From: Bacilli bacterium
Lineage (GTDB): Bacteria > Bacillota_I > Bacilli_A > RF39 > UBA660
DNA length: 64,000 nt
Assembly: GCA_017409785.1 (NCBI GenBank)
Contig: JAFQSD010000002.1
Coordinates: 62,001 to 126,000 of the forward strand
Direction: 5' to 3'
Positions 45,760-55,093 of this stretch are shown one piece after another (the stretch's first letter is position 1; the number at the start of each line of letters is the position of its first letter). The position numbers were made by a program, and so were the translations under genes. The notes beneath the pieces are model-generated. The model had not been told where the DNA came from. It did not search any database and saw only the letters and a list, made by a program, of their open reading frames with translations.

Positions 45760-46962
45760 CATACCCTTTATTCCTTTAACTCCACCATTTTGAGCAAATC
45801 CTTTTAAGATATTACTTTCAAATGAATGAGTCTTACTAACTCTCTTCTTATAATCTTTAACTCCAATATTAATCATATCTTCTAACATGTGAGTAAAGTT
45901 AAGTCCTTTTTCTTCCCATAAATAGAAAGCTAAACTTCCAGGAATTGAGTTAATTTCATTAATATATACTTTCTTACTATCTTCATCAATTAAGAAGTCA
46001 ATTCTTGAGTTTCCTGCACTACCTAAAGCTTTAAATGCTTTAACAGCAATTTCTTCAATTTCTTCTCTCATATCCTTTGGTAAATCAGCAGGTAATTTTC
46101 TACTAGCAGAAGCCATACCCTTACTAGCTTTAACAGGAGCCTTAGCACCTTTAAGTTTTCCTTTACCTCCACCAATATATTTATCAGCATAAGTTAAGAA
46201 TTTATTACCAGAGAATACTTCTTCAATCTCACTAACTTTTTGATGATCATAATTACCCATAACAGCAATATTACATTCTTTTAAGTTTTTAACAACTTCT
46301 TCTACTAAAATCTTATTATCGTATTGAATAGCATCATCAATAGCTTCCATTAATTTTTCTTCATCTTCACAAACAGAAATACCAACACTTGAACCTGTAG
46401 TTGCAGGTTTAACAATAACTGGATATTTTAATTTAGCTACTTTCTTAACTACTTCTTGAGCATCTTGTTTATAGTCAACATCATAGAACCAAACATATTT
46501 AGTCATAGGAAGACCAGCTTGTTCCCAAATAGCTTTCATATAAACTTTATCTTGTCCAACAGCAGCACCATAAACATCTGGACCAACTAGTGGAACACCA
46601 ACACTTTGTAAATAACCTTGAAGTACTCCATCTTCAACATTTGTACCATGTACAATTGGGAATGCAATATCAATTTCTTTAACTATATTTCTTGGGAACT
46701 TCTTATTTTGTAATACAAAAGCTCCATTCTTACAATATAAAACAACATTCTTACTATATTTCTTAATTAAACTTAAATCTTGATATACTTCAATATCCTT
46801 AAGCATATCTCCTGTATACCATTCTCTATCTTTAGTAATATAGATAGGAACTACTTCATATTTTTCTAAATCTAATTTATTAATGGCTTGCATAGCAGAA
46901 ATAATACTTACTTCATGCTCAACAGATTCTCCACCAAAAATAACACCAACTTTAATTCTCAT
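45742..46962 (-). CDS. ddl: D-alanine--D-alanine ligase
   Basis: A 406-residue ATP-grasp enzyme that makes D-Ala-D-Ala for peptidoglycan. Signatures: VIFGGESVEHEVSIISA, KPATTGSSVGISVC, SRIDFLIDED and INEINSIPGSLAFYLWE. It is longer than usual (about 360) for two reasons: a Lys/Gly-rich insertion after FLTYADKYIGG (about 240-262, GKGKLKGAKAPVKASKGMAS) and a basic Gly-Lys tail (GGVKGIKGMKGKLR). The insertion lies where the omega loop covers the active site. It starts 12 bases after murF, which supplies the next step. Confidence 0.93.
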   Translation of the reverse strand: MRIKVGVIFGGESVEHEVSIISAMQAINKLDLEKYEVVPIYITKDREWYTGDMLKDIEVYQDLSLIKKYSKNVVLYCKNGAFVLQNKKFPRNIVKEIDIAFPIVHGTNVEDGVLQGYLQSVGVPLVGPDVYGAAVGQDKVYMKAIWEQAGLPMTKYVWFYDVDYKQDAQEVVKKVAKLKYPVIVKPATTGSSVGISVCEDEEKLMEAIDDAIQYDNKILVEEVVKNLKECNIAVMGNYDHQKVSEIEEVFSGNKFLTYADKYIGGGKGKLKGAKAPVKASKGMASASRKLPADLPKDMREEIEEIAVKAFKALGSAGNSRIDFLIDEDSKKVYINEINSIPGSLAFYLWEEKGLNFTHMLEDMINIGVKDYKKRVSKTHSFESNILKGFAQNGGVKGIKGMKGKLR

Positions 46963-46974
46963 AACTTCATCTCC

Positions 46975-48585
46975 CTATTCGTTATATGTATCTGGCAAAT
47001 CATTTTCAAATAATGCATAAACATCTTTCTTACCAGTTAAACTTCCTATAAAAGGATATGCATCTCTAACATCATTAAAAACTATTATCTTTTCTTTGTC
47101 AAATCCTTTATCTAGTAAACCTTCCATAATTGGTTTAGTTCTCTTCTCACCAATAAGTACTGCATAATCAGCAACTTCAGCAATTTGTTCTCCAAATTTC
47201 TTATTATATTCTTTTTCTTTAGCTCCCAATTCAATCATTCCAGGAGTAACTACTACCTTTAATCCAGGCATCATACCTAATACCTTACAAGCATTCTCTG
47301 CCCCAACTGGATTTGAATTATAAGCATCATCAATTTGATAGAAACTGCCTAATTTCTTTAACTCTAATCTGTGTTCAACAGGTCTAACAGCTTTAACAGC
47401 AGCCATTAATTCTTCTACTTCAATACCAAATTCAACACCACATGCAATACCAGCTAAAATATTATAAACATTGTGATCTCCTAATAATTTAGTTTCAAAA
47501 CTATATTTCTTATCACTATCTTTAAACTCTACATCAAAACTAGTACCTTTAAAAGAACATTTAATATTAGTTGCTCTAACATCAACATCTTTATTATCAA
47601 TACCAATCCAAATAGTTTTAACTTTATTTTTTAACTTATAATTAACTTGTTTTGGATCATCACCATTAAGTACTGCAAATCCATCACTTGGAAGAGACTC
47701 AATAAGTTCAAATTTACCACTAATAATATTTTCTTCACTACCAAAACTTTCTAAATGTGCAGTACCAATTCTAGTTAAAATACCATACTTAGGCTTAATT
47801 AATTTACAAAGTCCTTTAATCTCACCCTTAACATAAGCCCCCATCTCTGCAATAAATATATCAGTAAACTTATCCATATGATTATTAACAGTCATAATTA
47901 AACCATTAAATGTATTTAAATTTCTAGGAGTTGGTAAAGCATTATATTTAATATTTAAAATATCACTTAAAATATTCTTACTACTTGTTTTACCATAACT
48001 ACCAGTAATACCAATAATCTTTAAACCAGTCATTCTTTTTAATTTACCCTGAGCCTTACTCTTATAATATAAATAAACTAACTTCTCAATTGGAAAATTA
48101 ATTATATTAGCCAAATAAACTACAAATACATTAAAGTAAACCATAAATGTAATTACAAATAACATTTGCCAGAAAAACTCTTTATCCACCATATAATAAC
48201 TCATTAAACAAAGTGGTATAAAATATAAAATTATAATTGTACAAATTAATCTTTTAATTCTTGCAGTTACTACTAATGGTTTCTTATTTTGATCATTTTG
48301 AATTTTCTTAATCCATTTATAACCAAGTAATACACTAGTTAAAATAATTCCTAACATACCAATAGTACAAACAATTTCTATATCATAGAAAACTAATGCT
48401 CCAGCAAAAGCAATTAGAATAAGAATAATATCTAAATCAATAAATTGCTTATAATTTTTAAATATCCATTTTATATAACGATTATTTTCATTATATAGAT
48501 TTTGTTGTAACATATGCAAACTTCTTTTAGTTTTAAAGAAACATGCAAACAACAATGATAATACTAAAATACATATCCACACCAT
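46975..48585 (-). CDS. murF: MurF-like ligase with an N-terminal membrane domain
   Basis: A 536-residue Mur ligase. Residues about 1-190 hold five or six hydrophobic helices, a part absent from standard MurF; the ligase core follows with the P-loop GITGSYGKTSSKNIL (about 205), AEMGAYVKGEI, RIGTAHLESFGS, LNGDDP, and DAYNSNPVGAENAC. The core adds D-Ala-D-Ala to the UDP-MurNAc-tripeptide. The usual N-terminal UDP-binding domain seems replaced by the membrane part, so the enzyme may act at the membrane. It precedes ddl in the same operon and follows an alpha/beta hydrolase. Confidence 0.85.
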   Translation of the reverse strand: MVWICILVLSLLFACFFKTKRSLHMLQQNLYNENNRYIKWIFKNYKQFIDLDIILILIAFAGALVFYDIEIVCTIGMLGIILTSVLLGYKWIKKIQNDQNKKPLVVTARIKRLICTIIILYFIPLCLMSYYMVDKEFFWQMLFVITFMVYFNVFVVYLANIINFPIEKLVYLYYKSKAQGKLKRMTGLKIIGITGSYGKTSSKNILSDILNIKYNALPTPRNLNTFNGLIMTVNNHMDKFTDIFIAEMGAYVKGEIKGLCKLIKPKYGILTRIGTAHLESFGSEENIISGKFELIESLPSDGFAVLNGDDPKQVNYKLKNKVKTIWIGIDNKDVDVRATNIKCSFKGTSFDVEFKDSDKKYSFETKLLGDHNVYNILAGIACGVEFGIEVEELMAAVKAVRPVEHRLELKKLGSFYQIDDAYNSNPVGAENACKVLGMMPGLKVVVTPGMIELGAKEKEYNKKFGEQIAEVADYAVLIGEKRTKPIMEGLLDKGFDKEKIIVFNDVRDAYPFIGSLTGKKDVYALFENDLPDTYNE

Positions 48586-48596
48586 TTTATTTCCTC

Positions 48597-49316
48597 CTAA
48601 ATAAAGTTATCTAAAATACTAACAACTCTTGGTAAATTTTCTAAATATGCATAATGTGTTCCTGGTAAAACTATTAATGCTGCATCCATCATAATACCCT
48701 CAAGTATTCTCGCCTCATCTACAGGAGCTTCATCATCATATTCTCCCCAAATAAGTAATGTTGGTTCTTCTATATCTTTAGCATATTCAGATAAATCTTC
48801 ATTAACAACATTTACTAATGTTTGTCTCATAATTGGACTAGCAGCCTTATAATCTCTAGACCCAATATACTTTTTCATATATTCTCCAATTTTATCCATT
48901 CCAGGTAACTTCTTAATAGCTTTTAATATTCTAGTTGTTAAAGGTAATTTCTTATTTAATCTAACACAAGGACTACCAAATAAAACTAATTTTTCAATCG
49001 CATGATTAGCTGAATATCTAATCGCAACTCTTCCTCCAAAAGAATGTCCCATAATAATAGGTTTCTTAATTCCAAGTTCCTTAATAAAATCTTCTAACAT
49101 ATTTGCATAATCATCTATTGTCCAAGCTTCCTTTGGTTCATCACTTTGACCAAACCCAGGAAAATCTAAAATTGTTATTCTACATTTATCACTAAAATTA
49201 TCACCAATAGGCTTCATCATTTCAATATTTTGTCCCCATCCATGTAATAACAAAATATCTTTCCCTTCACCATATTGTATGTAATTTACATTAACATCAT
49301 TAATCTTAATTTTCAT
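48597..49316 (-). CDS. Alpha/beta hydrolase
   Basis: A 239-residue alpha/beta-fold hydrolase with oxyanion-hole region LLHGWGQN, nucleophile elbow GHSFGG (Ser about 95), an acidic residue in WGEYDDEAP, and the catalytic histidine in PGTHYAYLEN. The substrate is not predictable from sequence; esterase, thioesterase and related activities are possible. First gene of the operon with murF and ddl, 11 bases before murF, so a role linked to the cell wall is plausible but unproven. Confidence 0.8.
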   Translation of the reverse strand: MKIKINDVNVNYIQYGEGKDILLLHGWGQNIEMMKPIGDNFSDKCRITILDFPGFGQSDEPKEAWTIDDYANMLEDFIKELGIKKPIIMGHSFGGRVAIRYSANHAIEKLVLFGSPCVRLNKKLPLTTRILKAIKKLPGMDKIGEYMKKYIGSRDYKAASPIMRQTLVNVVNEDLSEYAKDIEEPTLLIWGEYDDEAPVDEARILEGIMMDAALIVLPGTHYAYLENLPRVVSILDNFI

Positions 49317-49423
49317 GAAATCACTCCATTTAAATTATATCACAAAATTAAACAATAACTAAAATCATACAATAACTTGACATTTCTAAAAAGAAAATAA
49401 TTATTTAAAATGTAAAGTTATGT

Positions 49424-49451
49424 AAAAAAGAGAAGAAATTTCTTCTTCTCT
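49424..49451 (-). terminator. Terminator of the ABC exporter operon
   Basis: GAGAAGAA and TTCTTCTC form the stem (with AAT loop), followed by TTTTTTAC. Confidence 0.7.
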
Positions 49452-50613
49452 ATTCTCCAAATAAAACTTTTTCAGATTTAAATGTTTTTAATAATAACCA
49501 TAATACTACACCAACACATACTATTGTTGATAATACAGTAATTAATAAATTAATATATTCAAAACTTCCAGTATATAAATCCATTAATAAAGTTGTGTAA
49601 TTTAGTATAGGAACTAAATAATAAGTAGTTGTTACTTTAAAATCTAAATAAGTCATAAATATAGGAACCATACATAAATAATTAAGTACTTGTCCAGCAG
49701 CTTGTGCTTCTTTATAACTCTTAGATTTTGCAGTTATCGCAATAGCAAGACCTCCGATTAAGAAAGAAGCTAATATACAAATAACTACTCCCCATATTAT
49801 AGCTAAGAAACCAATACTAAATTCTTCATAAATAGTAAACATACTCTTTGCAATAATAAAACTAACAATTGTAAGAGCAAATCCAATTAGCGATGCAATA
49901 CTTCCAATAATTACATTAGCTAAATATTTACCTGCAATAAGTTCATTAGTTGTAATTGGTAAAGTTAAAATAGTTTCTAATGTACCATGCTCTTTTTCAA
50001 CTGCAATAGCACTAGTGGCCATATTAACAGCAGCCAAAGTAATAGCCATAATAATATAAGTAAATGATAAACTCATAACAAGTTCAACTAAGAAACTACT
50101 AGTTGATAACTCTTCACCATCAATACTCTTTAACTCTATTGTGAAATTATTATAAATTTCTTCTGGATTAATATTTTGATCCACTAATTTTAAATTTCCT
50201 AAATATTGATTATAATCGTCTAAATAATATCCTACATATGAACTAACGTTCATTCCAGACATACTACTATCAGTATAAATAGAATAATTTTTATTCTCTT
50301 CATCATAGATTACATAACCAGAAATATCTCCAGCTTCAAATGCCTCTTTTAAATCACTTTCTTCTTCATAATAAACATAATCAATCGCATATTGGTCAAG
50401 TAATGTCTTCTCTACTTCATTAACTTCATAATTAAATCCAGTTTTATAAGTAGTTCCTCCATCTCCCATCATTGACTCTTCCATAAATCCCATTAAAAAG
50501 ATAAAAAACGCAATTATAAATGGAAATCCAAAAATCATAAATAAAGTTTTCTTATCTCTAAACATAGAACGTAGTTCTTTTTTTACTGTTATTAAAATAT
50601 TATTCTTGTTCAT
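49450..50613 (-). CDS. ABC-2 type permease (NatB-like)
   Basis: The start is the ATG at 50613 (MNKNNILITVKKELRSMF), preceded by GGAGGTG; the frame overlaps the end of the ATPase gene by 14 bases. The 387-residue protein has one N-terminal helix, a large loop outside the membrane (about 45-165) and five or six helices in the second half with MATSAIAVEKEHGTLETILTLP, a hallmark of ABC-2 permeases of the NatB/YhaP type. The pair could export sodium, a peptide or a lipid-linked compound. Confidence 0.85.
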   Translation of the reverse strand: MNKNNILITVKKELRSMFRDKKTLFMIFGFPFIIAFFIFLMGFMEESMMGDGGTTYKTGFNYEVNEVEKTLLDQYAIDYVYYEEESDLKEAFEAGDISGYVIYDEENKNYSIYTDSSMSGMNVSSYVGYYLDDYNQYLGNLKLVDQNINPEEIYNNFTIELKSIDGEELSTSSFLVELVMSLSFTYIIMAITLAAVNMATSAIAVEKEHGTLETILTLPITTNELIAGKYLANVIIGSIASLIGFALTIVSFIIAKSMFTIYEEFSIGFLAIIWGVVICILASFLIGGLAIAITAKSKSYKEAQAAGQVLNYLCMVPIFMTYLDFKVTTTYYLVPILNYTTLLMDLYTGSFEYINLLITVLSTIVCVGVVLWLLLKTFKSEKVLFGE

Positions 50614-51361
50614 TAGAAACACCTCCTATTAATGCAAAGAAACTATCTCTTAAATTAGTAGTTTTTGTTTTATTTCTAATCTCTTCAGGTGTTCCAATAA
50701 TAATAACTTTACCCTTATTAACCATAACAATCTTATCACAAATATTTTCTGCTTCTTCCATATAGTGTGTCGAATATAAAATAGTTTTCTTATTCGCTTT
50801 AGCTTCTTTTACAAAGTCAATAATTACTTTACTAGAAATAACATCAAGACCACTAGTTGGTTCATCTAAAATATAATATTTTGGATCATGAACCACACAT
50901 CTAGAAATACTAGTTCTTTGATATTGTCCAGTAGATAAAGTATCTATTCTTTGATGTTTAAAACTATCCATATCGAACTTCTTTATAATTTCATCGATTT
51001 TTTCTTCTAACTCATCTTTAGAAATACCATAATACTCTCCACACATCTTAAGCAATTCATATGGTGAAATATCTTTATAAAGTTTTGTATTTCCTGTTAA
51101 AAAAGCTATATCTTTTTTTATACTAATAGATTCATCTTTATGACTTCTTCCATCAACAATAACTTCTCCACTTGTTGGACTCATAATACCAGCAATCATT
51201 CTAAGTAATGTTGTTTTACCAGCACCATTAGGTCCAAGTATTCCCACTACTTCTCCCTCTTTAGCTTCAAAAGAAATATCCTTATCAGCAAAAAACTTAA
51301 TACTTTTGTTTTTAGATATTTTCTTTTCAAACTCTTTAGTAACTTTTTTTACTTCAAGCAT
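50600..51361 (-). CDS. ABC transporter ATP-binding protein (NatA-like)
   Basis: A 253-residue ATPase with Walker A GPNGAGKTT, signature LSTGQYQR, Walker B YYILDEPTSGLD and a switch histidine in STHYMEEAENICD. A short insertion near the N terminus (KKISKNKSIKFFADKD) is typical of the NatA-type subgroup. It is translationally coupled to the permease gene downstream. AAGGAGTG precedes the ATG. Confidence 0.9.
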   Translation of the reverse strand: MLEVKKVTKEFEKKISKNKSIKFFADKDISFEAKEGEVVGILGPNGAGKTTLLRMIAGIMSPTSGEVIVDGRSHKDESISIKKDIAFLTGNTKLYKDISPYELLKMCGEYYGISKDELEEKIDEIIKKFDMDSFKHQRIDTLSTGQYQRTSISRCVVHDPKYYILDEPTSGLDVISSKVIIDFVKEAKANKKTILYSTHYMEEAENICDKIVMVNKGKVIIIGTPEEIRNKTKTTNLRDSFFALIGGVSNEQE

Positions 51362-51477
51362 TTACTTCACTCCTTATCTATCTTCAAATAAATAATAACA
51401 TAAATAATTATGTAAAGTAAATTACTATGTAACTAGATTTATAAAATCTAATACTATATAATTAAGATGGTGATAAT

Positions 51478-52335
51478 ATGAATATACTAAATACATGGTG
51501 GTTATGGACAATAGTCTATTTAATATCAGCAGTTGTCTTTGCTTACAATTTTAAAATAGCTAATAAAAATATGAAAGATCCAGGTGCATTAACTATCCTA
51601 TTAGAAGTTATAACCGGAATATTTTCATTATTAATGATTCCACTATTTGATATTAAATTTAAAATTAATACATCTATTTTACTAACACTCTTAATAGTAG
51701 TATGTATTTATGCCATAACAGATAGATTAAATACTGAAGCAAGATACGGATTAGAAACATCAACATTCAGTATGGTTAAAAGATTATCTACTGTTTTCAT
51801 GATAATCTTTGGGTTCCTTTTTCTAAAAGAACCCATCATTCCAAACAAAATATTAGGTGCAGCAATAATTATTATTGGTAATGTTATTCTTACATACAAT
51901 AAAGGTAAATTTGAAGTTAATAAATATTTACTTATGGCAATCATTTCACAATTCTTATTTGCCATAGCTATGGTTATAAATGTCGACTTATCAGACCACT
52001 TTAATCTAGCTTTCTATACATGGATAACAGTAACAATACCAGCACTACTAATCACAATAGTTGGTCGACACAAACCAAAAGATATAATAAAAGAATTTAA
52101 TCGCTATAATAAACCTAGATTTTTAATAGCAGCTTTCTCTTGGGCACTAATGTTAAACTCATCAATTAGAGCTTATCAATTAGGTAGCATCACAATAGTT
52201 GCTGCTCTCCTTTCACTAACACCAATCCTAAACTCATTAGTAGAATTAATCTTTAATAAAGATACAAATAAAATTATTCAAAAAATAATTGTCTCTATTC
52301 TACTTATTTTAGGAGTAATATTAGTAAATCTATAA
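51478..52335 (+). CDS. EamA/DMT-type membrane transporter
   Basis: A 285-residue protein with about ten hydrophobic helices arranged as two similar halves, in the style of drug/metabolite transporters; an EPIIPNKILGAAIIIIGNVIL segment in the first half and NKIIQKIIVSILLILGVILV in the second match the EamA motif end. It is plus-strand and probably cotranscribed with the next gene 12 bases downstream. Substrate unknown. Confidence 0.75.
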   Translation: MNILNTWWLWTIVYLISAVVFAYNFKIANKNMKDPGALTILLEVITGIFSLLMIPLFDIKFKINTSILLTLLIVVCIYAITDRLNTEARYGLETSTFSMVKRLSTVFMIIFGFLFLKEPIIPNKILGAAIIIIGNVILTYNKGKFEVNKYLLMAIISQFLFAIAMVINVDLSDHFNLAFYTWITVTIPALLITIVGRHKPKDIIKEFNRYNKPRFLIAAFSWALMLNSSIRAYQLGSITIVAALLSLTPILNSLVELIFNKDTNKIIQKIIVSILLILGVILVNL

Positions 52336-52347
52336 CGAGGTGATTAT

Positions 52348-52890
52348 ATGAAAAGAAAGTTAAAATTCATAATTCCAATAGTTATTCTATTAATTATAAT
52401 TTTTCTTACACTACCAATGTTTGAACTAAAAACAGATAAAAAACTATATGCAATAAGATATATAGAAGACTATTCTGAGTTTGAAACAAATGGTTGTTAT
52501 GACGAAAGTTACTACTATAATAGAAAACATGATATTTCAATTTCCAATTTTAAACATAAAAGATTCTTATTTCTAAACTTCTACTCCTTCGATTATAAAG
52601 AAGGAAACGTCTGCAAAACAGAATATCAATTAGAAGAATCATATATAAAAGATTTTATTGAAAATGCAACAATCAAATATAATTCTCATAATCTTGACAT
52701 AAAAAGTTTAATTGAAGGAAAGAAAGCAATCGTTGGAAACTCAAGATATTCAGGAAATGATTATGAAATGGTAATAACATATACACTAAATAATCGTCAT
52801 GAAACAATGTATGTCTTTTATCAATATGACTTACTAGTAATTCAAGTTGGATTATCCGACGAAGGACCAAAGTTTATTGCCTACAAATAA
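52348..52890 (+). CDS. Hypothetical signal-anchored protein (180 aa)
   Basis: An N-terminal helix (about 7-23, FIIPIVILLIIIFLTLPMF) after MKRK anchors or exports it. The rest has Tyr-rich strands, a CYDESYYYNRKHDIS segment and a second cysteine in EGNVCKTEY that could pair with the first. I do not recognise it. AGGTGAT precedes the ATG, and it is the last gene of a two-gene unit with the transporter, suggesting an accessory role. Confidence 0.6.
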   Translation: MKRKLKFIIPIVILLIIIFLTLPMFELKTDKKLYAIRYIEDYSEFETNGCYDESYYYNRKHDISISNFKHKRFLFLNFYSFDYKEGNVCKTEYQLEESYIKDFIENATIKYNSHNLDIKSLIEGKKAIVGNSRYSGNDYEMVITYTLNNRHETMYVFYQYDLLVIQVGLSDEGPKFIAYK

Positions 52891-52916
52891 AAAGATGATT
52901 TTCTCATCTTTTTTAC
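52889..52916 (+). terminator. Terminator after the transporter operon
   Basis: AAAAGATGA and TCATCTTTT pair around TTTTC and run into TTACTTT. Confidence 0.75.
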
Positions 52917-52990
52917 TTTACAAACCAATAGACTAAAATTTATATATTTGTTAAAATTTATTTAGAATAAACAGAAAGAAGGAAACTTAA

Positions 52991-53872
52991 ATGACACTAA
53001 GTCAATCAAAATTAATAGAAGATTATAATTCATTACGTACAAAAGTTGATAATCCAAACATTGGACGAATGATTCAATTTTGTACATATTTTCAAACCGA
53101 TGATCTTGAATTATATAAAGAATATGAAAGTGCCTTGAAAGAAAGCTGGGGAGATACAATCTCTACTGATAAACTTATAGAACTATATGCTAAAAGATAT
53201 AACCTAAATCCACATACACATATTGAACAAATAATGAACTTATTTGTAAACAATGCCATAATTAATGGAACAGCTTATCACTTAAATAGTTCAGCAAATT
53301 TTGATTCAATTATGGAAACCGGTTTAGGAATATCAGCAATTGGTCTAAAAACAGAAGAAAGACAAGACTACGAAAGACTACAAGCAAGCATTCCAAAAGA
53401 AACATTCAAACGCCTTCAACCATTTGTAGGTGAGAAAAAAGGAAGTAAATTATATTACTCAAATATTCCAATACTAAAAGCTCGTTATGGAGATAGACCA
53501 GAATGGTTAAAAGAATTAAAAATCAATGCACCATTAATAGCAGATGATGCAGAATCAAGAAAATTAGTAGAACAAGTTCTTCATAAATATGATATAAAAT
53601 ATGAATTTGCTGAAAAAATGCTTTTCTTATTGCCGCATCCACTTGCTACTAAAGCAAATTACGTAATGAAAGAACTAGCAGCAGAATACTCACCAGAACA
53701 AGTAATAGATTATTTCAATACTCAGATACTAGGACAAAAAGATTTACATACAGACCAACATATATCATCATCAAACATCATTGCTGTTAACTTAAAAACA
53801 CATGATATGTATGCTAAAAAATCAAATGGTGAAGTTTCAGTAATAAAACCAACAGCTCAAACCCAAAAATAA
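52991..53872 (+). CDS. Hypothetical protein with an ADP-ribosyltransferase-like motif
   Basis: A 293-residue soluble protein. The centre reads NGTAYHLNSSANFDSIMETGLG (residues about 92-113; key residues H98, S100-S101, N103, I107, G111-L112), which resembles the first motif of ADP-ribosyltransferase-like folds (H-x-T/S...N..SI...GL). I do not see a clear second and third motif, so the match may be coincidental. The remainder is helical and ends with an unstructured tail. AGAAGGAAAC precedes the ATG. Single-gene plus-strand unit; it converges with a minus-strand gene. Confidence 0.55.
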   Translation: MTLSQSKLIEDYNSLRTKVDNPNIGRMIQFCTYFQTDDLELYKEYESALKESWGDTISTDKLIELYAKRYNLNPHTHIEQIMNLFVNNAIINGTAYHLNSSANFDSIMETGLGISAIGLKTEERQDYERLQASIPKETFKRLQPFVGEKKGSKLYYSNIPILKARYGDRPEWLKELKINAPLIADDAESRKLVEQVLHKYDIKYEFAEKMLFLLPHPLATKANYVMKELAAEYSPEQVIDYFNTQILGQKDLHTDQHISSSNIIAVNLKTHDMYAKKSNGEVSVIKPTAQTQK

Positions 53873-53901
53873 AATAGACATTCAAATGTCTATTTATTTT
53901 T
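53871..53901 (+). terminator. Bidirectional terminator between convergent genes
   Basis: ATAGACATT and AATGTCTAT pair around CA, with T runs on both sides; it can end the plus-strand gene at 53872 and the minus-strand gene at 53894. Confidence 0.7.
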
Positions 53902-54478
53902 TTCTTCTTTTACTAGTAGTTGATGTTTTACTACTCTCTTCCATCTCTTGTAATTCACGTTTCCTCATACTAGTATCAAATTCATCTTCATCAATGATTC
54001 CACTAGAAACAAGTAAATCACCAACTCTGTCATATATCTTACTACTGTCAACATCTCTACAGAATGCATTACTATAAACAAAGCCATCAAAGTATGCCCT
54101 AACATTATCCATAGTACATCTAACATAACCTTGTTTTAATAAAGTACTACTAAACTTACTATACTTCTCCTCCATATATCCTCTAAATGTCTCATCTTCA
54201 AAAAATTGCCCATATGTCGGATCAACAATAAACCATTCTGGACCATTAGGAGAATTAAATCCTAATATACTTGCTCTATGAAAAGGTTCAGGAATTCCTA
54301 ATCTCATTAAATTAATTTGTTCATAACCAGTTTCATTCACAACAGAAAACTTTAAGTTTTCACTATCACATTCATTACACATCAAAGGAACATATTCTGG
54401 ATAAACTCCAATATCATATCCTTCTCTAAGTAAAGCCACTTGTTTCTTTACTGCACTTTCACCAGATTCTCTAGCCAT
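53894..54478 (-). CDS. Protease/transglutaminase-like protein, possibly lacking the catalytic Cys
   Basis: A 194-residue protein with PFHRASILGF (His67) followed by EWFIVDPTYGQFF (Asp86), the His...W...DPTYGQF pattern of papain/transglutaminase-like folds. The cysteine normally lies in a GxCxxxS helix about 60 residues before the histidine; here that helix starts at the very N terminus (ESGESAVKKQVALLREGYD) and has no Cys, although CNEC occurs at 34-37. So it may be inactive or truncated. AGGAGG precedes the ATG. The 3' third is Ser/Lys-rich. The upstream gene ends 16 bases before. Confidence 0.5.
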   Translation of the reverse strand: MARESGESAVKKQVALLREGYDIGVYPEYVPLMCNECDSENLKFSVVNETGYEQINLMRLGIPEPFHRASILGFNSPNGPEWFIVDPTYGQFFEDETFRGYMEEKYSKFSSTLLKQGYVRCTMDNVRAYFDGFVYSNAFCRDVDSSKIYDRVGDLLVSSGIIDEDEFDTSMRKRELQEMEESSKTSTTSKRRKK

Positions 54479-54494
54479 AAATCCTCCTATAAAA

Positions 54495-55049
54495 TTAATA
54501 GTCAGTTCTTAATTCATAAACTATTATTCTTTCATTTTTTATACCAACATTTTTATTAAATAAAGCAAATTCTACAATAATATCTTTTAATTCATTATCA
54601 ATTATATATTGATAAATCTCATCAAAATATGGAACCAAATTCAATGTATTATCAAATATATTACTTTTTATATTAAACATTGGATTTCTAATCGCATCTC
54701 TAACCGATGCCTTAGGATCAGTTGATAGTGTTAAATAAACTTCATTATTTGATAAAATCTGTATTTCCCCAACTAATAACTGATTTTCAACATAATTAGC
54801 TGAACTAACATTAATTGTATATAAACTATAATCTTTTATTTCTTCTAAAACTTTATCACTTTCAACCATTAATTTAAAAGTTCCTCCTGCTTTAGATTTA
54901 TCTCTTATTGCATAATACTTAGCAGGATATTTTCTTAGAAACTCCAAAACATTCTTCTCATCGTTTTCTTTAAATAATTGTTCTGGAAATTTATTCAAAT
55001 TTAACTCTTGTATCATTTCAATACTTTCCATTTTATTCTTTATATTCAA
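54495..55049 (-). CDS. Hypothetical protein (about 184 aa)
   Basis: GAGGTGGG precedes a TTG at 55049 (MNIKNKMESIEM), which I prefer to the far upstream ATG. The 184-residue product has KYYAIRDKSKAGGTFKL followed by a beta-rich part with INVSSANYVENQLLVGEIQI and STDPKASVRDAIRNP. I recognise the pattern as a recurring hypothetical protein but know no function; the RDK.KAGG motif and the closing strand suggest a nucleotide- or phosphate-binding fold. It is cotranscribed with the transglutaminase-like gene, with which it may act. Confidence 0.55.
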   Translation of the reverse strand: MNIKNKMESIEMIQELNLNKFPEQLFKENDEKNVLEFLRKYPAKYYAIRDKSKAGGTFKLMVESDKVLEEIKDYSLYTINVSSANYVENQLLVGEIQILSNNEVYLTLSTDPKASVRDAIRNPMFNIKSNIFDNTLNLVPYFDEIYQYIIDNELKDIIVEFALFNKNVGIKNERIIVYELRTDY

Positions 55050-55093
55050 AATACCCACCTCAACTATAAATAGTTTATCATATTTTTTTAAAT

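Noticed and set aside
51478..53872. Genomic island on the plus strand
   Set aside because: Only three genes, with normal AT content, no integrase, no transposase and no flanking repeats or tRNA.
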